Part shown: positions 25,943-35,313 of the stretch, piece after piece | Numbering within the stretch: position 1 is the stretch's first letter | Layout of the letters: each line of letters begins with the position of its first letter | NCBI RefSeq assembly: GCF_000359605.1 | Contig: NZ_APML01000055.1 | Span: 1 to 60,581, forward strand | DNA length: 60,581 nucleotides | Origin: Gracilibacillus halophilus YIM-C55.5 | GTDB lineage: Bacteria; Bacillota; Bacilli; Bacillales; Amphibacillaceae | Reading direction: 5' to 3' | Program-made: the position numbers and the translations under genes | Notes under the pieces: model-generated | What the model saw: the letters and a program-made list of their open reading frames with translations, nothing else | Told to the model about the DNA's origin: nothing | The model's database searches: none

Positions 25943-26884
25943 ATGTCTCGCAAACATGTATTTAATATAGGGTTCACTCTCGTTTTTCTCGTTTGTTTTG
26001 CATGTATTATTATGTTTTTTAAAGATGATATTTTACATGCATTATTTCGAGATGGCTTGTTCCCGATTGATGAAACGATTGAGATGGAAGCTTGTCAAAA
26101 CTGGACCGATGACGTGCGTGATTTTGAACTAACTGATCGGGAAAAGGCAGAGAGCGTATCTGTACTCATGTATCACAGAGTCGTAGAAGAAAAGCACCTC
26201 AATCAATATCTAACAGAAGACGACGGTTCCATTGTCTCTACCGTTATCTTGAAATCCAATTTTATTAAGCAAATGGACCTATTACGCGACGAAGGATATA
26301 CGACACTAACGTTAAAAGAATTGGAATTATTCATTAAAGGAGAGATCGACGTCCCGAAGAAAAGCATTGTCCTAACCTTTGATGATGGATTTAAAGATAA
26401 TGCAAAAGAAGTATATCCAATTTTAAAAGAACGCGGACTAAAAGGAGTGAGTTTCGTCATCACTGGTGCTATCAGTAAATTCGATGCCAAGTATCAACCG
26501 GGTGAGTATCAATATTTCAGCGCGTCAGACATCATAAGCAGTTGTGATGTATTTGACTTTCAAAGCCATACGTATAATTACCATCAACGAATGGAAGACG
26601 ATACACCTTTTTTGATTGGGAAAGAAGATGAACAGGTGACACAAGACCTCGAGCGGAGTCTCGTAAACTTAAATGGACGCAACCAAGCCTTCGCTTCCCC
26701 TTATGGCGGATACGATGAAGGAAACATCGAAACCTTTCAAGAACTCGGATTTGATATGGCCTTCACCGTCATACCGAATGATGTCACAAGAGAAACATCC
26801 GTGTATGAAATCCCGAGAAAGGAAGTCTTCCCTGACGATTCCCTTGAAGACTTTAAAGAAAAAATCGGGTTGAATGTGCCATAA
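25943..26884 (+). CDS. polysaccharide deacetylase, NodB (CE4) domain, membrane-anchored
   Basis: Extracellular carbohydrate esterase 4 of 313 residues, anchored by an N-terminal helix (about 8-26). The motif TFDDG (145-149), metal histidines in SHTYNYH (208-214) and ASPYGGYDEG (251-260) are all present, so it should be active. It resembles PgaB/IcaB domains that partly de-N-acetylate poly-N-acetylglucosamine. GGAGG lies upstream. Its presence argues that the polymer made by the upstream GT2 carries N-acetyl groups, although a GH16 partner is unusual for that polymer. Confidence 0.9.
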   Translation: MSRKHVFNIGFTLVFLVCFACIIMFFKDDILHALFRDGLFPIDETIEMEACQNWTDDVRDFELTDREKAESVSVLMYHRVVEEKHLNQYLTEDDGSIVSTVILKSNFIKQMDLLRDEGYTTLTLKELELFIKGEIDVPKKSIVLTFDDGFKDNAKEVYPILKERGLKGVSFVITGAISKFDAKYQPGEYQYFSASDIISSCDVFDFQSHTYNYHQRMEDDTPFLIGKEDEQVTQDLERSLVNLNGRNQAFASPYGGYDEGNIETFQELGFDMAFTVIPNDVTRETSVYEIPRKEVFPDDSLEDFKEKIGLNVP

Positions 26885-26892
26885 GCATCTTC

Positions 26893-28140
26893 TTACGATT
26901 CGCTTTTCCATAATTGTTCAATCACAATCACTAGTCCTGTACCTACTAATAACCCATTACTTAATAAATTTTGTAAAAATGATGGGAACTCGGCAAACAC
27001 TTCCGCAGGCAAAAACATCGTTCCCATCCCGATTAAATAAGCGACACCAACAATAGTGACTTTTCTCGAATCCAGTTCTGTCATCGTTACATTTCGGATA
27101 GCGAGCCCAACCAGTTGGACAAACGTCGCCATGAGTGCAGCATTCGCAATCGGTGCTGGAATAGCAGAAATAAAGGTAACAACAGGTGGAAAAAAAGCGA
27201 CCGCCATTAAAATGATCGACGCATAAACAAACGGCCATTTCTGTTTTTGCCCGGTTAGCCCGATGAAACCAGCTGATGTAGCTAGTGGAACATTGGCAAT
27301 TGAAGAAAATACACCGGCTAATCCGTGATTCACACCTGACGTGAATGTCCCGCGATTCACTTGCGTTCCGCTGCCGCCATTAGTATCGCCAACTGTTTGA
27401 CTCACCGCAATCACCGAAGCCACAACATTTGAAATTAAAATAATCGCTGTCACAAACGCGATCGGTACGACACTCCAGTCAAGTACTGGCATGCCAAATG
27501 CAAATACGTCAGGAACAGCAAACAAACGCAAATCCTCTCCAACTGGTTGTCCCCCGGCAATCGGCGCATACATCAGCCAGCCTAGCATAATACCGATAAA
27601 CACGCCATAACTTTTCAGCCACCCTTTGGCAAACGTCGATAACCCTAACACAATCGCAAACGTGACAAACGCAATCGACGCATCAGCTAACTGAATCGTC
27701 GATGAACCTTGCAAGCCCAGCATGCCCTCTAAAAATGTACCGCTCAATTGAACCGTTAATAAGAAGAAAAAAGTCCCCGTGACAAGCGGTGTAAAGATCG
27801 GCAAAATCTTTGACGAAATTTTAAAGACTCCAATCAGCATTAAAAATATGCCCGTTAGGATCATCGTCGTTTCCAGTTGCATGAGAGATCCGCCTGTTGC
27901 AGCCATCACAGTAAAAATACTGACCCAAATACCAGCCGGCCCTTCCATAATCGGCAGTCGATGACCAAATACCGCCTGCAGCATTGAAGCCAGTCCGACA
28001 ACAAAGAAAGTTCGCTGCATTAAGCCAGACACTTCTGCAAAATTCATCTCATAGACAGAACCAATGACGATCGGCATAGCAACCGCACTCGCCAATAAAA
28101 AGATAAACCACTGAATGGTTTCCATTGTTGTTCGTTGCAT
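26893..28140 (-). CDS. NCS2-family purine or uracil permease
   Basis: Membrane symporter of 415 residues with about 12-14 helices. Family marks are GPAGIWVSIFTVMAATGG near 66, an acidic segment around SQTVGDTNGGSG near 245-260, and SAGFIGLTGQK near 295 in place of the usual NxGxxxxT motif. It belongs to the xanthine/uric acid/uracil branch; the substrate is not certain. ATG at 28140 is chosen because AAAGGTG lies 7 nt upstream; an in-frame ATG at 28188 lacks a site. No terminator is visible between it and the convergent deacetylase gene, 8 bp away. Confidence 0.85.
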   Translation of the reverse strand: MQRTTMETIQWFIFLLASAVAMPIVIGSVYEMNFAEVSGLMQRTFFVVGLASMLQAVFGHRLPIMEGPAGIWVSIFTVMAATGGSLMQLETTMILTGIFLMLIGVFKISSKILPIFTPLVTGTFFFLLTVQLSGTFLEGMLGLQGSSTIQLADASIAFVTFAIVLGLSTFAKGWLKSYGVFIGIMLGWLMYAPIAGGQPVGEDLRLFAVPDVFAFGMPVLDWSVVPIAFVTAIILISNVVASVIAVSQTVGDTNGGSGTQVNRGTFTSGVNHGLAGVFSSIANVPLATSAGFIGLTGQKQKWPFVYASIILMAVAFFPPVVTFISAIPAPIANAALMATFVQLVGLAIRNVTMTELDSRKVTIVGVAYLIGMGTMFLPAEVFAEFPSFLQNLLSNGLLVGTGLVIVIEQLWKSES

Positions 28141-28184
28141 GAAAAAACACCTTTTTTGATTCATTATATAATATCTCATTTTGC

Positions 28185-28224
28185 TCACGCCAGAATCTCA
28201 CGCGTCACGCTAGAAAAACTTCAC
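28185..28224 (+). repeat. 20-bp phased repeat array, locus 2 (two units)
   Basis: TCACGCCAGAA at 28185 and TCACGCTAGAA at 28205, 20 bp apart, with a third partial unit after 28220. The minus-strand ATPase gene ends inside it: its TAG stop is the CTAG-containing core of the second unit. Confidence 0.8.
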
Positions 28225-28860
28225 GCTATCTCGATAAAACGGATCATTACCGATCAGCAACACTCGATCACATAGTCTCTGAATTTCATCCAAATCATGT
28301 GACGTATAAAGAATCATCGTCTGTTCTTCTTTAGCCCGTCGTCGTAAATACTGACCAATTTCAATACGCGATTTTAAATCAATGCCAACGGTTGGCTCAT
28401 CCAATAGCAATAAATTGGGCTGATGAATCAAACTAATAGCAAGGTTTAACTTTCGTTTCATCCCACCTGACAATGTTGACACACGTTGCTTCCATTGAAA
28501 AAGATTCATATCCTGACAAAGGTTATGTAGCTCTTCTTTTGAACGATGATTCCACGCTAATTTTTCAAAAAAGATCATATTTTCTTCGACAGTGAATGTG
28601 TCCCAAACCGCAATATCCTGTGGTACAAACCCGATCTGCTTGCGAACTTTCTTCAAATCGTTTTGATAAGATAAGCCGTGCAACGCAATCGACCCAGACG
28701 TTGGCTTAGAAATCGTAGCTAATAATTGAAGTAATGTGGACTTTCCTGCCCCATTTTCACCAACGAGCCCAACGATTTCGCCTGGTTCGATGGAAAACGA
28801 CAACTGATCAATAATATTCGTTTGGCCAAAATGTTTGGTGAGATGTTCAACTTGCAGCAT
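28210..28860 (-). CDS. ABC-2 exporter ATPase
   Basis: ATP-binding subunit of 216 residues. Walker A GENGAGKST is near 34-42, the Q-loop in FVPQD, signature LSGGMKRKLNLAISL near 131, Walker B LLLLDEPTVGID near 150-161 and TSHD near 187. It works with the two upstream ABC-2 permeases, a set like B. subtilis LnrLMN or other drug/lipid exporters. ATG at 28860 has GGAGG 7 nt upstream and overlaps the permease stop by 14 nt. Its last codons and TAG stop are made of a 20-bp repeat unit. Confidence 0.9.
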   Translation of the reverse strand: MLQVEHLTKHFGQTNIIDQLSFSIEPGEIVGLVGENGAGKSTLLQLLATISKPTSGSIALHGLSYQNDLKKVRKQIGFVPQDIAVWDTFTVEENMIFFEKLAWNHRSKEELHNLCQDMNLFQWKQRVSTLSGGMKRKLNLAISLIHQPNLLLLDEPTVGIDLKSRIEIGQYLRRRAKEEQTMILYTSHDLDEIQRLCDRVLLIGNDPFYRDSVKFF

Positions 28861-29950
28861 TCTCTCGCCTCCTTCTGCCATACCAAAACAAGATCACGCC
28901 CGCACTACATAACAACCAGCCAATAGTGATTTGATTGTCCAAAAATGCTGCCATCGGATGTAGCCAGTTGATCACATGCATGTCACGAACCGGCAGTAAT
29001 AAACCGCACATGCAAGCCATCAAAAAACTGACCGCATAAAACACGTACAGCCGCTTCCATACGAGCGCAACACAAAAGGACAAAAGCGTCAGCATGCATC
29101 GGTAACTAAGCAATGTTACAACACCCATCGTCTCATCAAATCCAACGCTAAAAATAACATACGTGACAAGATCAATCACGAGCCAAATCACAAAATAAAG
29201 GAAACCATTTAATAATAAATAATCATGCCAACTTAGTTTGGTAAAATAAAACCTTTGCGTCACGAATGATTGTTTTTCTTTTATTAGCCAATCCATCGTC
29301 AATAAACTACTTAAAATTGCTAGAAGCGCCCAAATGTGCCATATCTCCCATCGAGACCCTTCATCATCCTTTTTCTCCGCTTGCGAGGCATATTGAAAGC
29401 TCGCATGTATTAACTGTTCTTCCGCTTGAATCTGTTTACTCGTTTGAATAACGTCTTCAGCCGACCATAATGATTCCCCGCGATACCTTTCTGATAGCTG
29501 ATTTATCACTTGAACTGCCTGATAACGTCCGCCCTGTTCTTGTATATGGGAGACAATCATTTCTTTCACAGCTGTATAAGCATACGACCGATTCGTCTGA
29601 TAACTCGTGATCAAATTCGTTCGTTGTTGGGTTTGAATTCCCTCTTGATAGCCTTGATGGATGACAAACACACTGTCTAATTCATGTTGCTGAAGTTGAC
29701 GAATCGCTTCATCATGTTCCGTTTCTCGAATCGCCACAAAATCAGATGTCTCCATTTCTTGATACAAATCATTGGCCAATTCCGTCTCTTCCTCAACAAT
29801 AACACCAATCGGAACATAACTATCATCTTCAACCACATCGACAAATGCAAAAAGCAATAATGCGCCAACCAAAGGCAACAACAGCCAAAAGAAGAACGAT
29901 AACATACTTCGTTTGATGAATAACCAACGTGTTATGATAACAGCTTTCAT
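28847..29950 (-). CDS. ABC-2 exporter permease, second subunit
   Basis: Membrane protein of 367 residues with one N-terminal helix (about 15-35), a large extracellular region (about 40-215) and five or six C-terminal helices, the ABC-2 (ABC2_membrane_3) layout. The start at 29950 forms an ATGA overlap with the stop of the preceding permease. It pairs with that permease as the membrane part of an exporter; the substrate is unknown. Confidence 0.85.
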   Translation of the reverse strand: MKAVIITRWLFIKRSMLSFFFWLLLPLVGALLLFAFVDVVEDDSYVPIGVIVEEETELANDLYQEMETSDFVAIRETEHDEAIRQLQQHELDSVFVIHQGYQEGIQTQQRTNLITSYQTNRSYAYTAVKEMIVSHIQEQGGRYQAVQVINQLSERYRGESLWSAEDVIQTSKQIQAEEQLIHASFQYASQAEKKDDEGSRWEIWHIWALLAILSSLLTMDWLIKEKQSFVTQRFYFTKLSWHDYLLLNGFLYFVIWLVIDLVTYVIFSVGFDETMGVVTLLSYRCMLTLLSFCVALVWKRLYVFYAVSFLMACMCGLLLPVRDMHVINWLHPMAAFLDNQITIGWLLCSAGVILFWYGRRRRENAAS

Positions 29951-31167
29951 GATGCCGCACGCCCTTTCCATATCGCAAGCACCCATACAACGACGCCACC
30001 AATCGCGCTCATACCAATCAGCGGGATATAATCTGCATAATATCTTTGATTTAAGACGAGCTCCTCACACCATACAAATACATGATAAGAAAAGATCAAA
30101 TTCAATAGATCTTGTATATATGATGGGAAATAGATGGTGGGGATTACCGCACCACTGGCTACAAACAATACAGCCATCATGACAAACTGCAGGAACAATC
30201 GCAGTTTCGTTGAGCGCACAACGAGTTCAATCAATAGAAGGAATTGAATCAGTAAGATGACATAAAAACCAATAAGAATCATCACTCGTCGGATATTCTC
30301 CCCTGCTAAATCCCATGCCCACCACTCGTGAAAACCGAAGAACGATCCAATCGCGAGTAACATCATGATGAAAAACATCATCATGAATCGAGCGATGAAT
30401 TGCTGTAGCGGTGTTACACCATACAGCATCATCCGTTGTTGAATAGCAGGTGAATATTCCTTATAAAAGAAATGGTACATCAAAAACAACCAAACCGTAA
30501 CCAGTCCAAACCATGCAGAAAGCCCGTAATAATTGACAGGAGAAGCTGTCGCTTGATTTTTGATGTCTTCTTGTGTCAGCACTTGATCTTTGCCGAGCGT
30601 TTCCATTAAGTAAGACTGAAATTGTTCCATCATGAAATCATCTCGCGCTTGTTCACTCATCCCCAATTGCTTGGCATATTGCTGAATCGTTAAAATATTC
30701 GCTTGTGACACGCTAATATGTCGAACCGCACTATTGGCGAGCTCATGAACCAGTTGGCTAGACACGGATTGTTTGCGGTTCCCCACTACGGACAATTCAA
30801 CCGATTCCCCTCGGTATAAATCATCTATAAACGCATCAGGAAAAAGCAAATAAGCCGCTAATTCATTCTCAGCGATCGCTTGCTTTGCTTCTGTCTCATC
30901 CATTCTTTCGATATCCAGCACGGACGAAATCGAGGATGATTCCTCCAATAATTGCATAATAAAACGAGTTTCCTCAGATTGGTCACGATCCACTAAGCCG
31001 ACAGCCACCACATCATCTTTATTTCCCATCGAGAAAAATGAAGCGATCAATACCATCATGACGCCTATGATAAAAATTGGAAAAAGCAAAAGAAGAGGAA
31101 GTGACCACCACTTCCTCTTGATCTGTAGCAAATGATTTTGTAAAAACAACCCTACATGTTTGATCAT
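29947..31167 (-). CDS. ABC-2 exporter permease, first subunit
   Basis: Membrane protein of 406 residues with the same topology as the next gene: a helix at about 25-47, an extracellular domain (VAVGLVDRDQSEETRFIMQLLEES; about 50-215), then a C-terminal six-helix block with VASGAVIPTIYFPSYIQDLLN near 335. The latter is typical of ABC-2 exporters of the YhgE/LnrN type. It follows the large membrane-anchored protein gene by 15 bp and is coupled to the second permease. Confidence 0.87.
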   Translation of the reverse strand: MIKHVGLFLQNHLLQIKRKWWSLPLLLLFPIFIIGVMMVLIASFFSMGNKDDVVAVGLVDRDQSEETRFIMQLLEESSSISSVLDIERMDETEAKQAIAENELAAYLLFPDAFIDDLYRGESVELSVVGNRKQSVSSQLVHELANSAVRHISVSQANILTIQQYAKQLGMSEQARDDFMMEQFQSYLMETLGKDQVLTQEDIKNQATASPVNYYGLSAWFGLVTVWLFLMYHFFYKEYSPAIQQRMMLYGVTPLQQFIARFMMMFFIMMLLAIGSFFGFHEWWAWDLAGENIRRVMILIGFYVILLIQFLLLIELVVRSTKLRLFLQFVMMAVLFVASGAVIPTIYFPSYIQDLLNLIFSYHVFVWCEELVLNQRYYADYIPLIGMSAIGGVVVWVLAIWKGRAAS

Positions 31168-31182
31168 GATTCAATCGTTCCT

Positions 31183-32778
31183 TTAATACATGGGTCCGAG
31201 CAGTTGTGAGGCCCACTGTTGAAATTGTGGGATTACGTCGTTTTCCATATATTGTATAAAACCCTCTTGACTCATACTTCCTAAGTCAATCACTTGCTCA
31301 CCAGTCGGCTCCTCTACTTGATCAATAGTGCTTGCATCTTTGTTGATATTGAGCGCAACATTTCCTTGATTCACTTGGGGAGCATCTACAGATAATTGAT
31401 GTGATGAACTCATTTGATCCGCTTCATAAGATGCCTCACCTGACCAAATTACAGTTGTGCTTGCCATCGTAGGATCTTCAAATGATAACGTCCGTTCAAA
31501 GGTTTTACCATCTTCTTCAATGGTTTCATTTGTTTCAAGTGTCATAGTGGCTTGATCCGCTGTTATTGTGATGACATCATTCGCCGTTTCCCCATCAAAA
31601 GACAAATCACCATTCACTTGTAACACAGCTTCTTCATCCGCTAATACTTGGTATTGGAACACAGATTCATCCTCTTTTGGCAGCCAAGTGCCTTCAACAG
31701 CCAAACTAGTTACGGCGTCTTCATGGGGACCACCTTCAAACTGGAAATCTCGTTTTACTATCATATCTTCATTCACCCAAATGGTTGACGTCATACCATT
31801 TGGACTTGATAATTGCTTGACATTTTCACTAGCTTCTTGCATCGCTGTCTGAAACTCTTCAATGATTTGATCCGCTTCTTCAGCAATAGCTGGTGATTGT
31901 GTGCCACTCATCCCGCCGAAGGTTTGAAGTTGATACTGCTCTTTGATGATTTCTTTCAATCTTTCATCTTCAGCCATCGTGGCAAATAAGTCAGAAAAAA
32001 TCGTTTGCAGTTGTTCTTCGGTTAAATGAAATTCAAATTTTTCAGCGTTGATCGTTTCTCCTTCGACATCAACGTCTTCACTAGAAGTACTGAATCCATC
32101 CTCTGGCAATGCATCGTATAATTGCTTCCCGTATTCTTCCTTGATATAATTTACATCTTCTTCAGGTAACGTTGAGTTTTCAAAAAACATGCCAAAATCA
32201 ATTTCTTCTTCACCAGTAAATGTGGCTGGGTCCAAATGATTCAGTATAGTCCCAATATTTGCGCCCTTCACTTGCCACATATCTTCGATGAATGGTAAAC
32301 CTAGGATCGCTTTCTCTTCATCGATATACGCTTCTACACCTGTTAATTGAATATCTGCAACGCCAGCTTCTATTGCTGTATGCGCTTGTTTGTTTTGTTT
32401 ATCTTGCGCAGTTGTAATCGTTAAAGATGCGTTATTGACGATTTGTGGAACATCCATACCTGCACTCATGCCCGTACTCATACCTGCTGGTTCATTCATG
32501 TCAGCAGATAATTCAATCACTGATTCAATCGCATGTTCCTCCGTATACGCCAACCAATCAAGCTCATTTTGATAACGATCTTCTACTTCCGTCATCACTT
32601 GTTCGAAGCTGTTTTTCTCAGCTAAAAAATATTGTTCTTTCGGCGATTTGTTTAACACAAATGCAAAAGTCGTTACAACGCCAACTACGGCAATAACAGC
32701 TATCGTTAGAATGACTACTTTCCAACCGCCAAACTTCTTTCGTTGTTGCTGTCCCCCATTTTGAACTTGATCTTCCAT
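31183..32778 (-). CDS. large membrane-anchored extracellular protein, unknown function
   Basis: A 531-residue protein with a short basic N-terminus (KKFGGW), one transmembrane helix (about 23-43) and about 490 acidic extracellular residues rich in beta-type segments (for example LSFDGETANDVITITADQATMTLET). A low-complexity stretch of repeated M-x-P/G-M (about 117-132) is seen. ATG at 32778 is set by AGGAG seven nt upstream. It leads an operon with an ABC-2 exporter, so it may be an accessory or substrate-capturing part. I cannot name its family. Confidence 0.8.
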   Translation of the reverse strand: MEDQVQNGGQQQRKKFGGWKVVILTIAVIAVVGVVTTFAFVLNKSPKEQYFLAEKNSFEQVMTEVEDRYQNELDWLAYTEEHAIESVIELSADMNEPAGMSTGMSAGMDVPQIVNNASLTITTAQDKQNKQAHTAIEAGVADIQLTGVEAYIDEEKAILGLPFIEDMWQVKGANIGTILNHLDPATFTGEEEIDFGMFFENSTLPEEDVNYIKEEYGKQLYDALPEDGFSTSSEDVDVEGETINAEKFEFHLTEEQLQTIFSDLFATMAEDERLKEIIKEQYQLQTFGGMSGTQSPAIAEEADQIIEEFQTAMQEASENVKQLSSPNGMTSTIWVNEDMIVKRDFQFEGGPHEDAVTSLAVEGTWLPKEDESVFQYQVLADEEAVLQVNGDLSFDGETANDVITITADQATMTLETNETIEEDGKTFERTLSFEDPTMASTTVIWSGEASYEADQMSSSHQLSVDAPQVNQGNVALNINKDASTIDQVEEPTGEQVIDLGSMSQEGFIQYMENDVIPQFQQWASQLLGPMY

Positions 32779-32845
32779 TGATTTTCTCCTCTCTAAATTC
32801 CTATAAGTTAAAGATTTTTCTATTTTTGAAAAAACATACAGTAAA

Positions 32846-32874
32846 ATATTAACAGAGTTGGTTTTGATATTCAA
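32846..32874 (-). promoter_or_regulatory. SigA-type promoter of the exporter operon
   Basis: On the minus strand TTGAAT (32869-32874) and TAATAT (32846-32851) are 17 bp apart, 68 bp before the first gene. Confidence 0.65.
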
Positions 32875-33002
32875 TAAGTATTTTAATAATGAGACTAAAG
32901 AACGATCAACGATAAACACTCGCACTGAACATATAGAGGAATAACTTATTAGTGATGATGGAAAGATAGAGATAATCGCCAAGATTTGTAGGAGGTCATC
33001 AA

Positions 33003-34513
33003 ATGAAACAGCGTTATATCGTTTTATACATTTCTATCTTTTTGCTTTCGATACTCGTTCTAACAGGTGTTATCATTCCTGAATTATTAGAAAAAGTTAC
33101 CGCAAATATTAAGTCACTCTTTGCGAATGCATTTGGATGGTATTATCTCATCCTAGTCGCCGTGGTTGTCATTAGCTGCTTGTATTTACTGATGTCACCT
33201 GTTGGACGAATTAAACTCGGAAAACAGGATGAAGGACCTGAATTTTCTCGGCCGACGTGGATTGCGATGCTATTTAGTGCGGGAATGGGGATTGGACTTG
33301 TCTTTTATGGAACTTCAGAACCAATTAGTCATTATGCCATTAGCTCTCCCACAGGTGAAATAGGGACCGATCAAGCGATAAAAGATGCGCTTCGATTTAC
33401 ATTTTTTCATTGGGGGATTCACGCTTGGAGTATCTATTCGATCGTGGCTCTTGCGATTGCGTATTTTCACTTTCGACATGATCATTTAAATTTAATTAGC
33501 GCAACGTTACAACCACTTTTTGGTGATAGGGTCACCGGCATGACAGGTAAAGCGATTGATACCTTTTCTGTATTGGCAACCGTTTTAGGTGTTGCGACAT
33601 CACTCGGATTTGGCGCTGTGCAAATTAACGGTGCTTCGCCTATTTAATGGAGCTCCCTACAACGTTCTGGGTCCAATTTTTGATCATCGTATGTGTTACG
33701 GTTCTATTTTTAATCTCTACATGGACAGGATTGGGAAAAGGCATCCGCATCTTAAGTAACACAAATATGGTTTTAGCAGCTGCTTTATTGGTACTCATGT
33801 TTGTATTCGGCCCGACCTTGTATATTTTAAACTTATTAACCAATACGATCGGCTCTTACTTTCAAACCTTACCACAAATGAGTTTTCGTATCGCACCACT
33901 GAACGAAGATATCCGCGGCTGGATTAATGGATGGACGATTTTTTATTGGGCATGGTGGATTGCCTGGTCACCGTTTGTTGGCATCTTTATCGCCCGCGTG
34001 TCAAAAGGACGCAGTATCCGCGAGTTTGTGTTCTTTGTTTTATTGATTCCTTCACTCGTTGTGTTTATTTGGTTTACCACATTTGGAGGCTCAGCCATCT
34101 CATTAGAACATAATGGTGTGAGTGAAATCTCCCGTCTATCGGCAGAAGAAGCATTATTTGGCGTTTTTTCCAATTACCCTTTATCATTAGTCACATCGAT
34201 TACAGCGATGGTTTTGATCGGTTCATTTTTTATTACATCAGCAGACTCAGGGACTTATGTATTAGGGATGATGACAACCAATGGGTCGCATTCTCCAGGT
34301 AACAAAGTAAAATTTACGTGGGGGCTTTTACTATCAGCCGTTGCTATCGTATTGCTGTATACAGGCGGTCTGCAAGCATTAGAAAATATGATGATCATCG
34401 CCGCTTTACCTTTTTCTATCATTATCGGTTTAATGGCGATCAGCTTAGTGAAAGCTTTGCGCGAAGAGGCTAACCAACTCGGAATCGGTCGGGTAAAAAA
34501 GAAAAAAACGTAA
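33003..34513 (+). pseudogene. BCCT-family osmolyte transporter, split by a frameshift
   Basis: Two adjacent frames (33003-33647, 214 residues; 33647-34513, 288 residues) make one full-length BCCT carrier for glycine betaine, choline or carnitine, about 502 residues. The first part has FSAGMGIGLVFYGTSEPISHY; the second has the family tryptophan motif FYWAWWIAWSPFVGIFIARVSKGR. One base is missing near 33633; adding a G gives NGGFAYLMELPTTFW. The stop and the next ATG overlap as TAATG, so re-initiation could still make both halves. AGGAGG precedes the first ATG. Confidence 0.9.
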
Positions 34514-34533
34514 TAAGAAACAAAAAAACAAAA

Positions 34534-34612
34534 CGTAACTGAAAACATATACTCACTTATCAAGTGCTCGATTGCGCTACCACTCTGGTGGCTTGTATAT
34601 TTTTCAGTTACG
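34534..34612. terminator. long branched hairpin between convergent genes
   Basis: CGTAACTGAAAA plus ATATAC (34534-34552) pairs with its complement at 34595-34612, one base bulged. Inside are two small hairpins, CACTT-ATC-AAGTG and CCAC-TCTG-GTGG, giving a multi-branched shape of about 80 nt. It sits between the BCCT gene and the convergent YbjQ gene and probably ends both transcripts, although poly-T tails are short. Confidence 0.6.
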
Positions 34613-34640
34613 CTTTTCTAAAAAATTCTTGCTGGAAATA

Positions 34641-34964
34641 TTACGATTGTTTCGCTAGTTTTACAGCGGTCCCATAAACGAGTAGTTCTGCTGCCCCGTT
34701 AGCGACTTGCGAAGTAACGAAACGGCAATTAACCACAGCGTCTGCTCCTAACTTTTCTGCTTCTTCTACCATACGATGCGTAGCTTTTTGCCTCGATTCC
34801 GTAAGTAATTCTGTATATTCCGTCATTTCTCCACCTACGACATTACGCAAACTAGACACTAAATCTTTTCCGATATTTTTCGCTTGGACAATATTGCCTC
34901 GCACCATTCCTTCTACTTCTGTAATTTCATGACCGGGAACTGTTTCAGTATTGACTAAGATCAT
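34641..34964 (-). CDS. YbjQ/UPF0145-family protein
   Basis: A 107-residue cytoplasmic protein of the YbjQ (heavy-metal-binding domain) family. It has MILVNTETVPGHEITEVEG at the start, EYTELLTESRQKATHRMVEEAEKLGADAVVNCRF and a C-terminal YGTAVKL strand. Members form pentameric rings; the biological role is unproven. ATG at 34964 is set by GGAGGAGG upstream. It overlaps the upstream membrane protein gene by 20 nt. Confidence 0.88.
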   Translation of the reverse strand: MILVNTETVPGHEITEVEGMVRGNIVQAKNIGKDLVSSLRNVVGGEMTEYTELLTESRQKATHRMVEEAEKLGADAVVNCRFVTSQVANGAAELLVYGTAVKLAKQS

Positions 34965-35154
34965 GTGTATCCTCCTCCTTCTTTTGTTTGATTCGATCAC
35001 GCACAACACCTATAAAAATGAGCGCTATGCCGACACCTTCCATGACAACGCCTAGTACAATCATAACGAGGCTGTATGCAAAATCAATAGGGATGATCGC
35101 CAAAATCAACATCACCGTAGCAATCGGTATGAGTACTTTTCCTGCTCGAATCAT
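34945..35154 (-). CDS. small two-helix membrane protein
   Basis: A 69-residue protein with two hydrophobic helices (about 6-26 and 30-50) and a charged tail (RDRIKQKKEEDTHDL). ATG at 35154 has GAGGG six nt upstream. It overlaps the YbjQ gene, so the two are co-expressed. Function unknown. Confidence 0.7.
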   Translation of the reverse strand: MIRAGKVLIPIATVMLILAIIPIDFAYSLVMIVLGVVMEGVGIALIFIGVVRDRIKQKKEEDTHDLSQY

Positions 35155-35313
35155 CACGATCCCTCACTTTGCATCTATCATCTCATTCATACGGTTTACG
35201 ATCAAGGTACGATAAAAGTTTCAAAAATGGTTATAGGCATTTTGCTTCATTTTTTCCAAAAGTTGCGTCATACTATAAGTAGAAAATACAAATGGAAGAA
35301 AAGGGGATAAACC

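Noticed and set aside
31568-31852. Plus-strand open frame inside the large membrane-anchored protein gene
   Set aside because: It is antisense to a long gene with a good start site and operon context, and it has no ribosome binding site of its own.
34560-34592. T-box-like or tRNA-like sequence on the minus strand
   Set aside because: AGAGTGGTAGCGC resembles the T-box core and CACTTGATAAGTG resembles an anticodon arm with GAT, but there is no acceptor or T arm, no specifier domain, and no minus-strand gene directly downstream.
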